The translations under genes were made by a program, and so were the position numbers. This document shows positions 35,278 to 45,987 of a stretch of 64,000 nucleotides of DNA, piece after piece. Numbering within the stretch: the first letter of the stretch is position 1; each line of letters opens with the position of its first letter. This stretch comes from Artemisia argyi (taxonomy: Eukaryota; Streptophyta; Magnoliopsida; Asterales; Asteraceae): positions 119,638,042-119,702,041 of the forward strand of contig CM060704.1 in the NCBI GenBank assembly GCA_030686995.1, given 5' to 3'. The notes beneath the pieces were generated by a model. The model did not search any database. It saw only the letters and a list, made by a program, of their open reading frames with translations, and was not told the origin of the DNA.

Positions 35278-37484
35278 AGGTGTATTGCCGTAGCATGCAC
35301 ATTCCTCCCACTACTCCTCTGTTTCGTGTCTTTTATAAACTTAGCAAACAGGGTGATTGGTTTTCTTTTGAGAAACGCATTCATAGGAATAGGAAAGTAT
35401 GCTTCGGGGATTTTCCTTCCTGTCTAAAGGGTTGGAAGATGACTTTTTTCTTGATCGATAGGCGGGCTATTCCATTTGCTATGCCGTGGAGGCATTCGGA
35501 TTCGGATGTGTCAGATCTGTTTCCCAAGGCAAGTGAGTATGATGTTGCTCATGCCGAAAGGCTTGCCGAGACAATCATTGAACCCTGCCAGATTCCGCAA
35601 GCATTCTTGTATGCTTTGGGTTTATCGGATCACTGGGAGTTTCCTGGTTACTGTCCGGCTTTGAGGGATGAGCAGGGGAGGGGTACAGCCTTTGTTATAA
35701 ATGTGATTTTTTTTTTTTTTTTTAAATTATGCATCTTTTTCTTGTTTTTAATGTTGGGTTTTGTTTATCCGCAGGTATCACCATGTCAAGTTATTTGAAG
35801 AAGCCTCCACTACGAAGGACTACAAAGATAGTTCAAGGGGCCCCTTTTCCGGAAGGGCATGCACGTGAGATGCACATTACTCCCCCCTGGCCTCCAATGC
35901 TGAGGTTCCGGAAAAGACTGCTGAGCTGAGGATGGTGGAGGTCCCGGACGACAAGGTGTTGGCAGCCAAGGACAAAAAGAGGGAGCAGGCTGCCAAGTCG
36001 GGGTTGCAGAAGCCTCCCACTAAAAGAGCTGGAGGGAGTATCACTTCTCGTCTTCATAAGAGAAGCAAGGTTTCTGTTGATGACACTGTCACTGACTTGG
36101 ACGTTTCCGAGGACGTCGAGAGGCCAGAGCCCATCCGATCAGTATATCCGAAAGATATTTCGGCTGGTCAATCCGGAGGATCTAGTGCTGGTAAGTTGCG
36201 ATTCGCCCCTTTGCTTGTATATTTTTAACTTTTTGACTTTCCTTCTGGTGCTTATATATACTTTTTTTTATATATGTAGGGGGTTCGGGGGCTGCTTCCC
36301 GTCGTCCGGGGAAGGAAACCCTTGCTGAGGAAGAAGCGGATGTGGATATAGAGAGGGATGGTGAGGATGATGCCACCTACGTACCTGCGTGGACAGTGAC
36401 GAAGGGGACTCGCATGAATACTGCCACTGCTTGCAGAGATATGTTGATGAATTTGGCAACCTCCAAGGAGGAAAAGTATCTGGATGACCAGGATGATGAA
36501 GAGGCTGTCCGAAGGTCGTGGCTATTGTTGGGCAAATGTGTCACTGCTCAAGCGGACGTTATCTTCCGTTTTGAATCCTTGCTTCGCGAGTATCGAAAAT
36601 TGTCCGAGGCTCACAAGGTTTGTGACAAAACACTTGATGATAACTGGAAGATGTTTGAAAAGATGTCTGGTGAGTTCAATCAGCTGAAGAAGGTTCATGC
36701 CGAGTGCACCGAGGTGAATCCGAAGGGGCTGAGGAAGCTGCGAGCAGAGAATGCTAGTTTAGAGGATAGGGCTGGTCAGCTTGAGATGGAGAAAGATGAG
36801 TGGAGGAAAGTTTCCGGTGAGCAGGCCGAGAAGATTAGGTTGTTGGAGGGGCAGTTGTCTGGTGCCCAGCAGAAGTTGAGTGACGGAGAGAAGGCTTATA
36901 AGGAGCTCTATCAGGAGAAGGTAGACATTGCTATAGCCGCAGGTAATGCTGAGATGGACAGGAACCGCATCGTTAATGAGTTCGTCCTGGAAGCTATTCA
37001 CCGTTTCCTCAGAAGTCATGAATTCCGGACGGCATTGGCAGAGCCGTTCAACTTGTTCAACCTTTCTGGATTGATTGATGGGGCTGGTTTATTTGAGGAG
37101 CCGGAGAAAGCGGCTAAGTTGTTGGGAGAAGTTGAGGGGATGGATATGGAAGCCGGGGTCAAATATGGTCTGTTATATGATAAGGCCCTTTCTCAGGACT
37201 ATCCTTACATCCAGAAGATCCGGGAAACCATTTACCGGAAGTTTGATGAGCTGAATGCCTTAGTTCCTGACCCTGCTCCCGCTGAAGAACCGGTGACTAA
37301 GGGGCCGGAGGTTGAATCTCACGTCGAGAATCCCTCCGAGAACCAGTCTTCGGATCAGAATGCCTCGGTTTACTTGAAGTGTGAAGGATTAGCACATCTC
37401 CATTTTGACTATGGGCATAGATGTTGCGGACTCTTTATGAAGCTTTTATTCGGAATTTCTTGTGTTGGTTTCATGTTGATGTAA

Positions 37485-38281
37485 TAGAATAGGGTATTGA
37501 TGTTCCGTCCTTTTGTAGGATAGATGTTTCGGGACATTTGATGTAACAATTTTGAACCTTGAATATATATATCATTTCACTTTTTCTTCGTATTTTTAAT
37601 TCTCCTGATATTCATGTTATGTGTGTGTGTATATATCGGATGACGTAGGTCAAAGTATTTCGGTTGTACCCTTTGCATGCTCATTTGTTATATCAATATT
37701 GTTTCATGTTTGGACATATATACTTTTCGTCAAGTGACTTGTTGTCAGTTATTATCCGGACAGATTGAACCTATCGGGTCTTGGCTTTATATTATGTCAC
37801 TGGGGAATGTATTTTACGGTGCTATACCAACTTGGGGTTTTATTTGACGGGGTAACCTGTACCCTTCGGCACTTGGCCTAAAGTTATACCCACTTGGGGT
37901 TTTATTTGACGAGGTAACCTGTACCCTTCGGCACTTGGCCTAAAGTTATACCCACTTGGGGTTTTATTTGACGGGGTAACCTGTACCCTTCGGCACTTGG
38001 CCTAAAGTTATACCCACTCGGGGTTTTATTTGACGGGGTAACCTGTACCCTTCGGCACTTGGCCTAAAGTTATACCCACTCGGGGTTTTATTTGACGGGG
38101 TAACCTGTACCCTTCGGCACTTGGCCTAAAGTTATACCCACTTGGGGTTTTACTCTTTTGGACAACTTGTGCCCTAATGGAAGTAACTTTTTCATATGGT
38201 TCAAATGCATCGGATGTTTCATTGATGTGAAAATGGCTCATGCCTTACAATAAATTCTGAAATAACAAAGTACATAATGGG
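37485..38281. other. Spacer between antisense gene and pol stop, with tandem repeats
   Basis: Converging genes meet here: the antisense gene ends at 37484 and pol (minus strand) stops at 38282. It contains the 62-bp tandem array and otherwise no ORF. Confidence 0.7.
37831..38152. repeat. 62-bp tandem repeat, five copies plus a part
   Basis: Units start at 37831, 37893, 37955, 38017 and 38079, each beginning CTTGGGG or CTCGGGG and containing GACGGGGTAACCTGTACCC and CGGCACTTGGCC. Copies are almost identical. Tandem repeats in the 3' part of Tat elements are a known hallmark. Confidence 0.93.
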
Positions 38282-41200
38282 TTACATAAAACATTTCTTT
38301 AGGTTAATTGCATGCCAGGTTCGAGGTACTTCCACATCTTCCATGGTTTGGAGCTTGTACGTGCCGTGTTGATAAGCCTCCGTTATCCGGTAGGGGCCTT
38401 CCCAATTAGGTCCCAATTTTCCTTGATCTTCCACCCTGCTGGCTTCGTTCTTCCGGTATACGAAATCTCCCACTTTGAAAGCTTCGGGTTTAACCCTTCG
38501 ATTGTAATACTGCTCCACTTTCTTTTTGTACTTTGCTTCCCTTATGGCTGCCATTTCTCGCCGTTCTTCTAACAAATTTAGGTTCAGATTTTTTTCGTCG
38601 TCATTGTTTTCGAGATTTGCCATCATGGTCCGGAAGGTAGCCATACCGATTTCCGCCGGGATGACTGCCTCACTTACGTAGGTCAGACTAAAAGGAGTTT
38701 CTCCGTTGCTAGTTTTCAAGGTGGTCCGGAAAGCCCATAACACGTTTGGTAATTCATCTACCCATCCGGCTCTTTCTCTTCCAAGCCGGGACTTAAATCC
38801 CTTCATTAGACTTTTGTTGGCTCTTTCGACCAATCCGTTGGCCTGAGGATGAGCCACAGCCGTGTTGATTTGTGTAATATTCAACCTCTCGCACCAACTT
38901 TTGAACGGATCTCCCACGAAGTTACTTCCGTTGTCCGTGACGATTATCTTGGGTAATCCGAACCTATAGACAATGTTGTCCCACACAAATTTTTTGACTT
39001 CCTTACCGGTTGTTTTAGCCAACGGTTTCGCTTCCATCCATTTTGTAAAATAGTCTATCGCCACAATAACATACTTAACTTTTCCTGGAGCTTCGGGCAA
39101 AGGTCCCAAAATGTCAATTGCCCATTGGAAGAAAGGCCATGGCGCCATGACGGAGGTTAATACCGTTTTTGGCAGCTTAGGAACCGGAGCGTGTATCTGG
39201 CACGAGTCACATTTCTGGATAACCTCCCTGGCGTCCCGGTGCATGGTTGGCCAATAGTAGCCTTGTCTCATTAGTTTGGCTACAACAGATCGTGGTCCGG
39301 AATGCATGCTACATGCCCCCTCGTGTACCTCGCGGATGACATAATTAGCCTGGAGGGGTCCTACACACCGTAGCATCGGTCCTAGATAGGATTTCCTGAA
39401 TAGTACTTCGTCGATCAGTGTGTAGTGACTTATTTTCATACGAAGGTTTCGGGCTTCATTTAGGTCCTCCGGCCATATTCCTTCTTTTAAGCATCGGAGT
39501 ATGGGTGACATCCAATTTTCCTCTTCTTCTTCTACTACTGTACTGATTATCTCTTCCTCGGTGGACGGTTTCTCCAATACTTCCACTAAGATTTCTTTCG
39601 TTAAGTGATTGAATGCTACGGACGCTAATTTGCTTAGCACGTATGCTTTCTGGTTCTGTGCCCTCGGAATATTCTTTATTTTAAAACGTTTGAAGCAAGC
39701 AATATATTCTTTAGCCTTAGCGAGGTATTTGGTCATGCTTTCCGTGTATGCAGTGAACTCTCCGTTAATTTGACTTGCCACCAGGTTCGAGTCCACCCTT
39801 ACGTCCAGAGCTTCTATGTGCATTTTCTTTGCGATTCGTAGTCCGGCAACGAGTGCTTCGTATTCTGCTCCGTTGTTAGTGGCATTGAAGTTCATTCGGA
39901 GGGCATAAGTATATTCTTCTTTCTCCGGACTGATCAGTACTAGCCCCGCTCCGAAACCATTTTTACTGGAAGCTCCATCGGTATACAAGATCCATTCTTC
40001 GGTTTGGGAGATATTGCATATCTCCCTGCCCCTCCTTTTTGGATCTAGATGGATGGTGCCGATGGGTACTTCATTGATGAAATCGGCTAACACTTGTCCT
40101 TTGACGGCATTTCTGGGTACATAGGTGATGTTGTAAGCTCCTAATTCCACCGTGTATTTGGCCAACCGTCCGGAAGATTCAGGTCTGTTTAGTACTTTCT
40201 TGATGGGGTAATCCGTTATGACCTTGATAGGGTGAGCTTCGAAATATCGCCTTAGCCTTCTAGACAGATGTAGCAGTGTTAAGGCTAGTTTTTCAACCGG
40301 AGCATACCTTCTTTCGGCATCATGCAACGTCCGACTTACGTAGTGAACGAGGATTTGTCGTCCTTCTCTTTCAACCATCATTACCCCGCTTATTTCCTCC
40401 GTTGTTGCCGATAAGTATAGATACATATCTTCCTTTGGTTTTGGCGTTGTTAGGCATGGTAGTTCTAGGATCATCTTCTTCATTTCTTGAAAAGCTTTTT
40501 CGGCTTCCTCCGTCCATTGATATCTTTCTTTGTTCTTCTTGGTAATGTTCTTCAAAGTTTCAAAGAAGGGCAATGATCTTTCAGCGGATTTTGATAAGAA
40601 GCGGTTTAGTGCAGCCAACTTGCCACTTAAACTTTGCATTTCCTTTAGTGTTTTTGGAGATTGCATATCGGCAATTGCTCTGGTTTTCTTAGGATTTGCT
40701 CTAATCCCTTCGGAAGTTATCATGTATCCGAGAAACTTACCTTCTTCCACTCCGAAAGAACATTTCTTGGGGTTTAATTTCATATTGATTTCCCGGAGGT
40801 TATTGAACGTTTCTGCGATGTCGGCCAGGAGCTCTTTCTCCGATTGGCTTTTAATGACCATGTCATCTACATATACTTCCAAATTCCTGCCAATTTGCGT
40901 CCGGAAGGCGGAGTCTACTAGCTTCTGATAGGTAGCTCCGACATTTTTAAATCCGAACGGCATTTTGACATAGCAATATGTCCCATGATCAGTATAGAAG
41001 GCTGTTTTTTCTTCATCCTCCTTTGCCATTTGTACTTGGTGATAGCCTTTGTAGGCATCTAGGAAACACTTATATCGGAATCCCATTACTGATTCAATCT
41101 TCCAATCTATCTCCGGCAGCGGATAGTAATCCTTTCGGCACGATGAGTTAAGATTTTTGAAATCGATGCACATCCTCCAACTCCCGTCCGGCTTTTTTAC

Positions 41201-42241
41201 TAGCACGGGATTGGATATCCAGGTTGGGTATCGGACGGGTCTGATTATCCCTGCTTTTAACCATTCTTCTATATCCTTGTTTATAGCTTGGTTCTTTTCT
41301 TCCGAAAAGAACCTCTTCTTTTGAGCAACAGGCTTGTCTTGGATATTCACATTGAGTTTATGTTCCGCCGCCCATCGGGGAACACCAGTCATGTCCGAAG
41401 GTTCCCATGCAAAAACGTCTTGGCTATTTTTTAGCAACGTAATTAGCTGCCTTCTTCCTTCTTTTGAGAAATTTTTTCCTATTGTCACCAGCTGCTCCGG
41501 GTAAGCTGGATGAACCAATATTTCTTCTGTTTCCGCTGTTCCTCCTTCTGTCGCGGATTCCGGAAGACCTTCAAACTTCATTTCCTTTTCCATCAAGAAC
41601 TTTTCTTCTAGCTTCCTGCATTCCGATATGATGACGGATCGGGTGACTAAAGTGGCTATGCCTCTTGGTGTTGGGAATTTCATCATGGCATGTATCGTGG
41701 AAGGGATAGCTCTCAATTTCTTCATTCCTGAACGTCCCAGTATTATATTATAGGGTGAGGGGGATCTTACTATTGCGAATACCATAGTCGTCCGGCGATA
41801 TAGTCCTTCGTTTCCGAAGCACACCTCCAGCTCTAACTTTCCCAACAGATTTATTGCTTCTCCGGCGAACCCGACTAGCGGTGTGTTCATTTTTGTCAGT
41901 CGGGACTGGATAGAGGGGTCAAGGTTGAGAAAGCAATGTTCATACATCACTTCTATTGAAGCGCCTTGGTCTACGTATATCCTACGTACAGTATACCCTT
42001 CGATCTCCGCTTCCACTATTGATGGTTCTTCTGAAACATCCCCAGGGAGTATGGGAGGGAAACTTATAGGAGTGTTCATCCAATCCTCTTCCTGATCCAT
42101 GGTTTTCCGCTTATACTTTCTTGCCGGATATCGAATCATGTTGATAATTCGTCCTTGGTTGGTGTTATTATTATTTCTTTGAGGTGCTCTCTCCCTTTGC
42201 CGAACATCTTTGATCAAGTGGTCTAGTTTGCCCGTCTCCAT
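38282..42241 (-). CDS. pol: Tat-type Ty3/gypsy Pol: protease, RT, RNase H, second RNase H, integrase
   Basis: A 1319-codon open frame. Retropepsin DQGAS at residues 91-95; reverse transcriptase about 300-510 with YVDD at 457-460; first RNase H/connection about 600-720; second RNase H about 745-880 with D755 (YTDGA), E793 and D817; integrase zinc finger H973/H980/C1011/C1014 and catalytic D1043, D1103, E1139 (D-59-D-35-E spacing). The tail has GKLGPNWEGPYRI. In the second RNase H the fourth acidic position, normally the D of an ADxLSKLAS motif, is Y867. It would act in the virus-like particle and nucleus. The first ATG is an ORF artefact: pol is normally fused to gag, from which it is separated here by a frameshift and a stop. 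Confidence 0.93.
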   Translation of the reverse strand: METGKLDHLIKDVRQRERAPQRNNNNTNQGRIINMIRYPARKYKRKTMDQEEDWMNTPISFPPILPGDVSEEPSIVEAEIEGYTVRRIYVDQGASIEVMYEHCFLNLDPSIQSRLTKMNTPLVGFAGEAINLLGKLELEVCFGNEGLYRRTTMVFAIVRSPSPYNIILGRSGMKKLRAIPSTIHAMMKFPTPRGIATLVTRSVIISECRKLEEKFLMEKEMKFEGLPESATEGGTAETEEILVHPAYPEQLVTIGKNFSKEGRRQLITLLKNSQDVFAWEPSDMTGVPRWAAEHKLNVNIQDKPVAQKKRFFSEEKNQAINKDIEEWLKAGIIRPVRYPTWISNPVLVKKPDGSWRMCIDFKNLNSSCRKDYYPLPEIDWKIESVMGFRYKCFLDAYKGYHQVQMAKEDEEKTAFYTDHGTYCYVKMPFGFKNVGATYQKLVDSAFRTQIGRNLEVYVDDMVIKSQSEKELLADIAETFNNLREINMKLNPKKCSFGVEEGKFLGYMITSEGIRANPKKTRAIADMQSPKTLKEMQSLSGKLAALNRFLSKSAERSLPFFETLKNITKKNKERYQWTEEAEKAFQEMKKMILELPCLTTPKPKEDMYLYLSATTEEISGVMMVEREGRQILVHYVSRTLHDAERRYAPVEKLALTLLHLSRRLRRYFEAHPIKVITDYPIKKVLNRPESSGRLAKYTVELGAYNITYVPRNAVKGQVLADFINEVPIGTIHLDPKRRGREICNISQTEEWILYTDGASSKNGFGAGLVLISPEKEEYTYALRMNFNATNNGAEYEALVAGLRIAKKMHIEALDVRVDSNLVASQINGEFTAYTESMTKYLAKAKEYIACFKRFKIKNIPRAQNQKAYVLSKLASVAFNHLTKEILVEVLEKPSTEEEIISTVVEEEEENWMSPILRCLKEGIWPEDLNEARNLRMKISHYTLIDEVLFRKSYLGPMLRCVGPLQANYVIREVHEGACSMHSGPRSVVAKLMRQGYYWPTMHRDAREVIQKCDSCQIHAPVPKLPKTVLTSVMAPWPFFQWAIDILGPLPEAPGKVKYVIVAIDYFTKWMEAKPLAKTTGKEVKKFVWDNIVYRFGLPKIIVTDNGSNFVGDPFKSWCERLNITQINTAVAHPQANGLVERANKSLMKGFKSRLGRERAGWVDELPNVLWAFRTTLKTSNGETPFSLTYVSEAVIPAEIGMATFRTMMANLENNDDEKNLNLNLLEERREMAAIREAKYKKKVEQYYNRRVKPEAFKVGDFVYRKNEASRVEDQGKLGPNWEGPYRITEAYQHGTYKLQTMEDVEVPRTWHAINLKKCFM

Positions 42242-42600
42242 AGCTTTTTTGAGTTGTTCCTTTAGATTGTGACAATCGTTAGTGAGGTGACCCTTTTCCC
42301 ATGATAGTCACAATATTTGTCCATGTTTTCTCTGGCAGGTCTTCCCCTCAACGGAGGTGGTGCCGGAAGTCTAAGATGGTGTTCAGTTGCGAGGATTTCT
42401 TTGGGAGCTTTCGAGAGTACGTTTAAGTCTAAGGGCCGGACCTCCCTCCGATTTGCATCATTGCGGCGGTAATCCGCTCCGTACTCATTCCTGTTTGGAT
42501 TTTCATTCCTGGTTTGCCTATAAGGTACATAGTGATCATTTCGCCGGGGTCGGAGTTCCTCCCGATGAGTATCTCGCCTACGATTCCCTCGGAATGAGGA
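42242..42600 (-). pseudogene. Broken gag-pol linker with zinc-knuckle remnant
   Basis: After the TGA ending the gag frame, translation in that frame continues as basic, arginine-rich sequence (SSFRGNRRRDTHREEL) to DKYCDYHG near 42310. The rest of the knuckle (KGHLTNDC) is in the neighbouring frame, the one that leads into pol. Thus a stop plus a 1-nt frame change separate Gag and Pol in this copy. Confidence 0.75.
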
Positions 42601-43497
42601 TCACTGCGTGTTCTGGTCATTCCGGTTGTATGAGTTAGAATTGTAATCTTTTCGGTAATTATCTGCTCGTTCTCCCCTTGGGACCTCGGTCAACCGATAT
42701 GCTCTCTCGGAACGAATGAAATCGTCTACCCTCATCATCATTTCGGTTACCGTCCGGGGAATTTTTTCAGAGAACCTCTTTGCCAGCTCTGGACATTTGC
42801 AACCGTCCATAAAAGAAGATATTTGCATCACCTCCGGAACTCCAGAAATACGAATAGCTTCATCGGTCCAACGTTCCTTGAACTCAGACAGGGCTTCGTT
42901 AGCTTTCCGGACGATCTTAGTTATCTCCATGGGGTCTCGGATACATTTTCTTCGCAAGGCAAACCTATGCACGAATTGTTCACACAAAGTGTCCCAGTTG
43001 TCGATACTTCCTCGGGGAAGGTTGTCGAACCATCCTCTAGCCGCATCATCCAGAGTTTGCTGAAACATCATACACCATATGGGCATAGGCCAAGCACCTT
43101 GGTTGGCAGCTCCTTCGAACCTGGTGATGTGATCGTCCGGATCGGCGGATCCGTCATATAACTTTATGTGGGAGGGCATTGAGTATTTTGCATTTTTAGG
43201 TCCGGTGAAATCAATTATCCTTCGGGTGAACGGGCTCTTGGATGCTGCCTTGAAAGGCTTGGATAGATCGTCCATCACTTCCTCTTCTGTTTTCTGTGCT
43301 TCGACATCATGAGATTGGGCGGCTTCGAAGTCGAGATGGATAGGTTCGATCGGCGTTTCGCTCGAAGTATTGTACTGTTGGATGAGAGCTTTTAGGGTGG
43401 CAATGTGGTTTTGGATTTGTTCCATGTTACTGGTTTGGGTATTGTTATCCGGACGAATTCCACTCCCTTCAGGTGTTGTTGCGATAGGACCTGTCAT
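42601..43497 (-). CDS. gag: Tat-type Gag capsid region
   Basis: 298 residues from MTGPIATTPEGSG. The capsid-type retrotransposon gag domain is about residues 105-270, with PSHIKLYDGSADPDDHITRF, ARGWFDNLP and FKERWTDEAIRI, matching Retrotrans_gag proteins of the Tat lineage. The ATG is 28 bp from the PBS. The frame ends at TGA (42601-42603) before the zinc knuckle, which is probably a mutation, since relatives have one continuous gag-pol frame. It would assemble virus-like particles. Confidence 0.88.
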   Translation of the reverse strand: MTGPIATTPEGSGIRPDNNTQTSNMEQIQNHIATLKALIQQYNTSSETPIEPIHLDFEAAQSHDVEAQKTEEEVMDDLSKPFKAASKSPFTRRIIDFTGPKNAKYSMPSHIKLYDGSADPDDHITRFEGAANQGAWPMPIWCMMFQQTLDDAARGWFDNLPRGSIDNWDTLCEQFVHRFALRRKCIRDPMEITKIVRKANEALSEFKERWTDEAIRISGVPEVMQISSFMDGCKCPELAKRFSEKIPRTVTEMMMRVDDFIRSERAYRLTEVPRGERADNYRKDYNSNSYNRNDQNTQ

Positions 43498-43524
43498 CTC
43501 TTAGCTTAGGTAGAGTGAATGACG

Positions 43525-43543
43525 GGTCCCACGGATGGCGCCA
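43525..43543 (-). promoter_or_regulatory. Primer binding site of the Tat element
   Basis: On the minus strand TGGCGCCATCCGTGGGACC begins three bases inside the 5' LTR. TGGCGCC starts are typical for plant Ty3/gypsy primer sites. Confidence 0.82.
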
Positions 43544-43546
43544 ATT

Positions 43547-44099
43547 TGTTGAAGTAAAAGTTTGTTTCTACTTCAGACAAGCGAGATGAATCCTTCGGAC
43601 CAGAGTGAGTCCTTCGGATTCAGTGTAACTCTTGTTTACGGTATATTGCTTCGGATATCTGCAAAATAAACACGTCCGTTAGACTCGCCCTGGGAATGTA
43701 TCCCAGCCGGACCAACCTCCGGCGTGAAAGTAAGTATATGTTCTTAGTGAGAGAAAGTATGAATAAAACTAGAGAGTAGGAGAAAATTAGTTAACCTTAA
43801 ATGAACATTTCCTCTCTATTTATAGACTTTCCATATGGAGCGACAGGCTGGTTTGTACTTAGCCCTTAATGTTCGCTAGTTTGTGCTCCATTATCATATA
43901 CTTAGTGTACTTGTTTGTACTTTGATTAATGTACTTACTAGATCATCCGAACGGTGAGGTCTTCCGGATGTCTGGGGTTCTTCGGCTATCGTTAGACCTT
44001 TCGGATATTAATCTATTCTTGCCCGACACGTTCGGCCATGTTAAGCTTGATATGGATCCGGAAGGTATGTTGTATATCCGGAGGGTACATACGCCAACA
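43547..44099 (-). repeat. 5' LTR of the Tat element (right copy)
   Basis: 553 bp, TG...CA bounded, TSD CACTA at 44100-44104. A TATA box (TATAAATA on the minus strand) lies at 43818-43825. Confidence 0.94.
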
Positions 44100-44104
44100 C
44101 ACTA

Positions 44105-45040
44105 TCCTTTTTATTTTTATTTTTTTTTCTTTTTTGCTTTTTTTTTTCCAATTCACGTTCTTTTTTTTTCGGCTTCACGTTTTTTTTCTTTTTCGTATGT
44201 TTCGTCCGTTTTTTACGTTTTTGTCCCTTTTCAAACGTTTTAATACGTTTTCGTACGTTTTCAGACGTTTTTGCACGTTTTCTTACGTTTTCGTCCATTT
44301 TTTACGTTTTCGTCCATTTTTAGACGTTCTCGTTTGTTTTAAAACGTTTACGTTCGTTTTTATATGTTTTCGTCCGTTTTCATACATTTTTGTCTATCTT
44401 CTTATGTCTTCGTTCGTTTTCATACGTTTTTGTTCGTTTTAATGCGTTTTCGTCCGTTTTCTTTCGTTTTCGTCTATTTTTCATACATTTTCGTCCATTT
44501 TTCAGACGTGTTTTTACGCTTTCATATATTTTCGTCTATTTTATCACGTTTTCGTCGTTTTCTTATGTTTTCACCCATTTTCGTACGTTTTCATCTGATT
44601 TATTACGTTTTCGTTCTTTTTGATATGCTTTCGTCCGTTTCTTTCGTTTTTGTCTATTTTTTATATGTTTTTCTCCGTTTTCTTACGTGTTTTTATGATT
44701 TCATACATTTTTGTCCGTTTTCTTACATATTCGTCCATTTTCTAACATTTCTGAATATTACAACTGATATTAAGAAAATCATAAGTGATACTTTGAATAT
44801 CACTTGTGATATTTAGATTATCGCTTGTGATTTTCTTTTGTTTTCGTCCGTTTTTATACGTATTTATCTCTTTTCTTACGTTATATCCGTTTTCTTTCGT
44901 TATCGTCCATTTTCATACGTTTTTTAATATCACTATGGGGTATTCAAAATATCACAATTGCTATTCAGAAAATCGGAATAACACTTGCAATTTTCTGAAT
45001 ATCACTGGTGATATTTTGAATATCACTTTTAATTTTCTGA
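44105..45040. repeat. T-rich left arm of the foldback element (continues 21719-21993)
   Basis: Short degenerate repeats of (T)ACGTTTTCGTCCGTTTT. All three plus frames encode F/S/V/R-rich peptides, which is an artefact of composition. Confidence 0.75.
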
Positions 45041-45356
45041 ATATCTATCACTTATGATTTTCTGAATATCACTTTTGATTTTTCATGTTACAAAACATTA
45101 GTTGAAAATCACTTGTGATATTCAGAATATCACTTGTGATATTCAGAATATCGCAGAATATCACTTGTGATATTCAGAATATCACAGAATATCACTTGTG
45201 ATATTCAAAATATCGCAGAATATCACTTGTGATATTCATAATATCATTTGTGGTATCATAGAGTATCACTTGTGATATTCAAAAAATCACAGAATATCAC
45301 ATGTGATATTCAGAAAATTATTTTGGATATTCAGAATATCATTTATGATATTCAGA
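45040..45356. repeat. Central tandem array of the foldback element
   Basis: About a dozen copies of a 21-bp-scale phrase such as ATATCACTTGTGATATTCAGA. The unit itself is partly palindromic (TCACTTGTGA). Confidence 0.85.
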
Positions 45357-45939
45357 ATTGTATGAAAACATCTGAAAACAACAAAAAATATTTAAAAAGG
45401 GACAAAAACGGATGAAAACGGACAAAAACGTGAGAAAACGAACGAATATTTATGAAAATAGACGAAAACATATGAAAGCATAAAAACATGTATGAAAAAG
45501 GACAAAAGCGTATAAAAATGGATGAAAACGGACGAAAACATATGAAAACGGACAAAAGTGTAAGAAAACGGACAAATATGTATGAAAACGTATGAAAGCG
45601 TAAAAACACGTCTGAAAATGGACGAAAACGTTTGAAAACGGACGAAAACATATGAAAACGAACGAAACGCAAGAAAACAAACAAAAACATAAAAAAGCTT
45701 AAAAACACGTATAAAAATGATGAAAACGTATGAAAAATGGACAAAAACGAAAGAATATAGATGAAAACGGACGAAAACGTATGAAAACATAAGAAAACGG
45801 ACGAAAACGTATGAAAACGGACGAAAATGGATGAAAACGTAAGAAAATAGACGAAAACGTATAAAACAGACGAAAATATATGAAAGCGAAAAAAATGTGA
45901 ATTCGAAAAAAAGACAAAAAAAAGAATGCGAATTGAAAA

Positions 45940-45987
<48 letters not shown>

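Larger units (their letters stand above)
22992..37484 (+). pseudogene. Antisense gene of the Tat element ('putative gypsy-type transposase' family), spliced, broken by insertion
   Basis: Coding pieces are 22992-23336, then, after an 11.9-kb insertion and its TSD, 35283-35682, 35775-36190 and 36280-37484. The introns at 35683-35774 and 36191-36279 have GT..AG ends and keep phase. The first piece holds IPKDLHPRVPPEGMT, ADAIGLYAEYFFEG and VHISQLVPLGMHR; the joined frame continues CRSMHIPPTTPLFRVFYK and LKGWKMTFFLIDR. This is the pattern of the plant 'transposase (putative) gypsy type' domain. The last exon is a long coiled-coil region (ENASLEDRAGQLEMEKDEW, EKIRLLEGQL). There is a frame change in the C-run near 35883 (1-bp deletion). 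Function is unknown despite the family name; no transposase catalytic triad is evident. Confidence 0.8.
21994..44099 (-). mobile_element. 22.1-kb Ty3/gypsy Tat-type retrotransposon (includes a nested Athila-like array)
   Basis: Direct LTRs at 21994-22543 and 43547-44099 begin TGTTGAAG and end CCAACA on the plus strand, and the TSD CACTA is present at 21989-21993 and 44100-44104. Coding direction is minus: PBS next to the right LTR, then gag, then pol. The pol ORF has a second, extra RNase H domain before the integrase and the element carries an antisense gene, both features of the Tat lineage (Retand/Ogre relatives). About six substitutions and one 3-bp indel separate the LTRs by eye, indicating a recent insertion. 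Without the nested 11.9-kb array the element would be about 10.2 kb. Confidence 0.95.

Noticed and set aside
37831..38152. Regular repeats resembling a CRISPR array
   Set aside because: Units are contiguous 62-bp repeats without variable spacers, in a plant retrotransposon.
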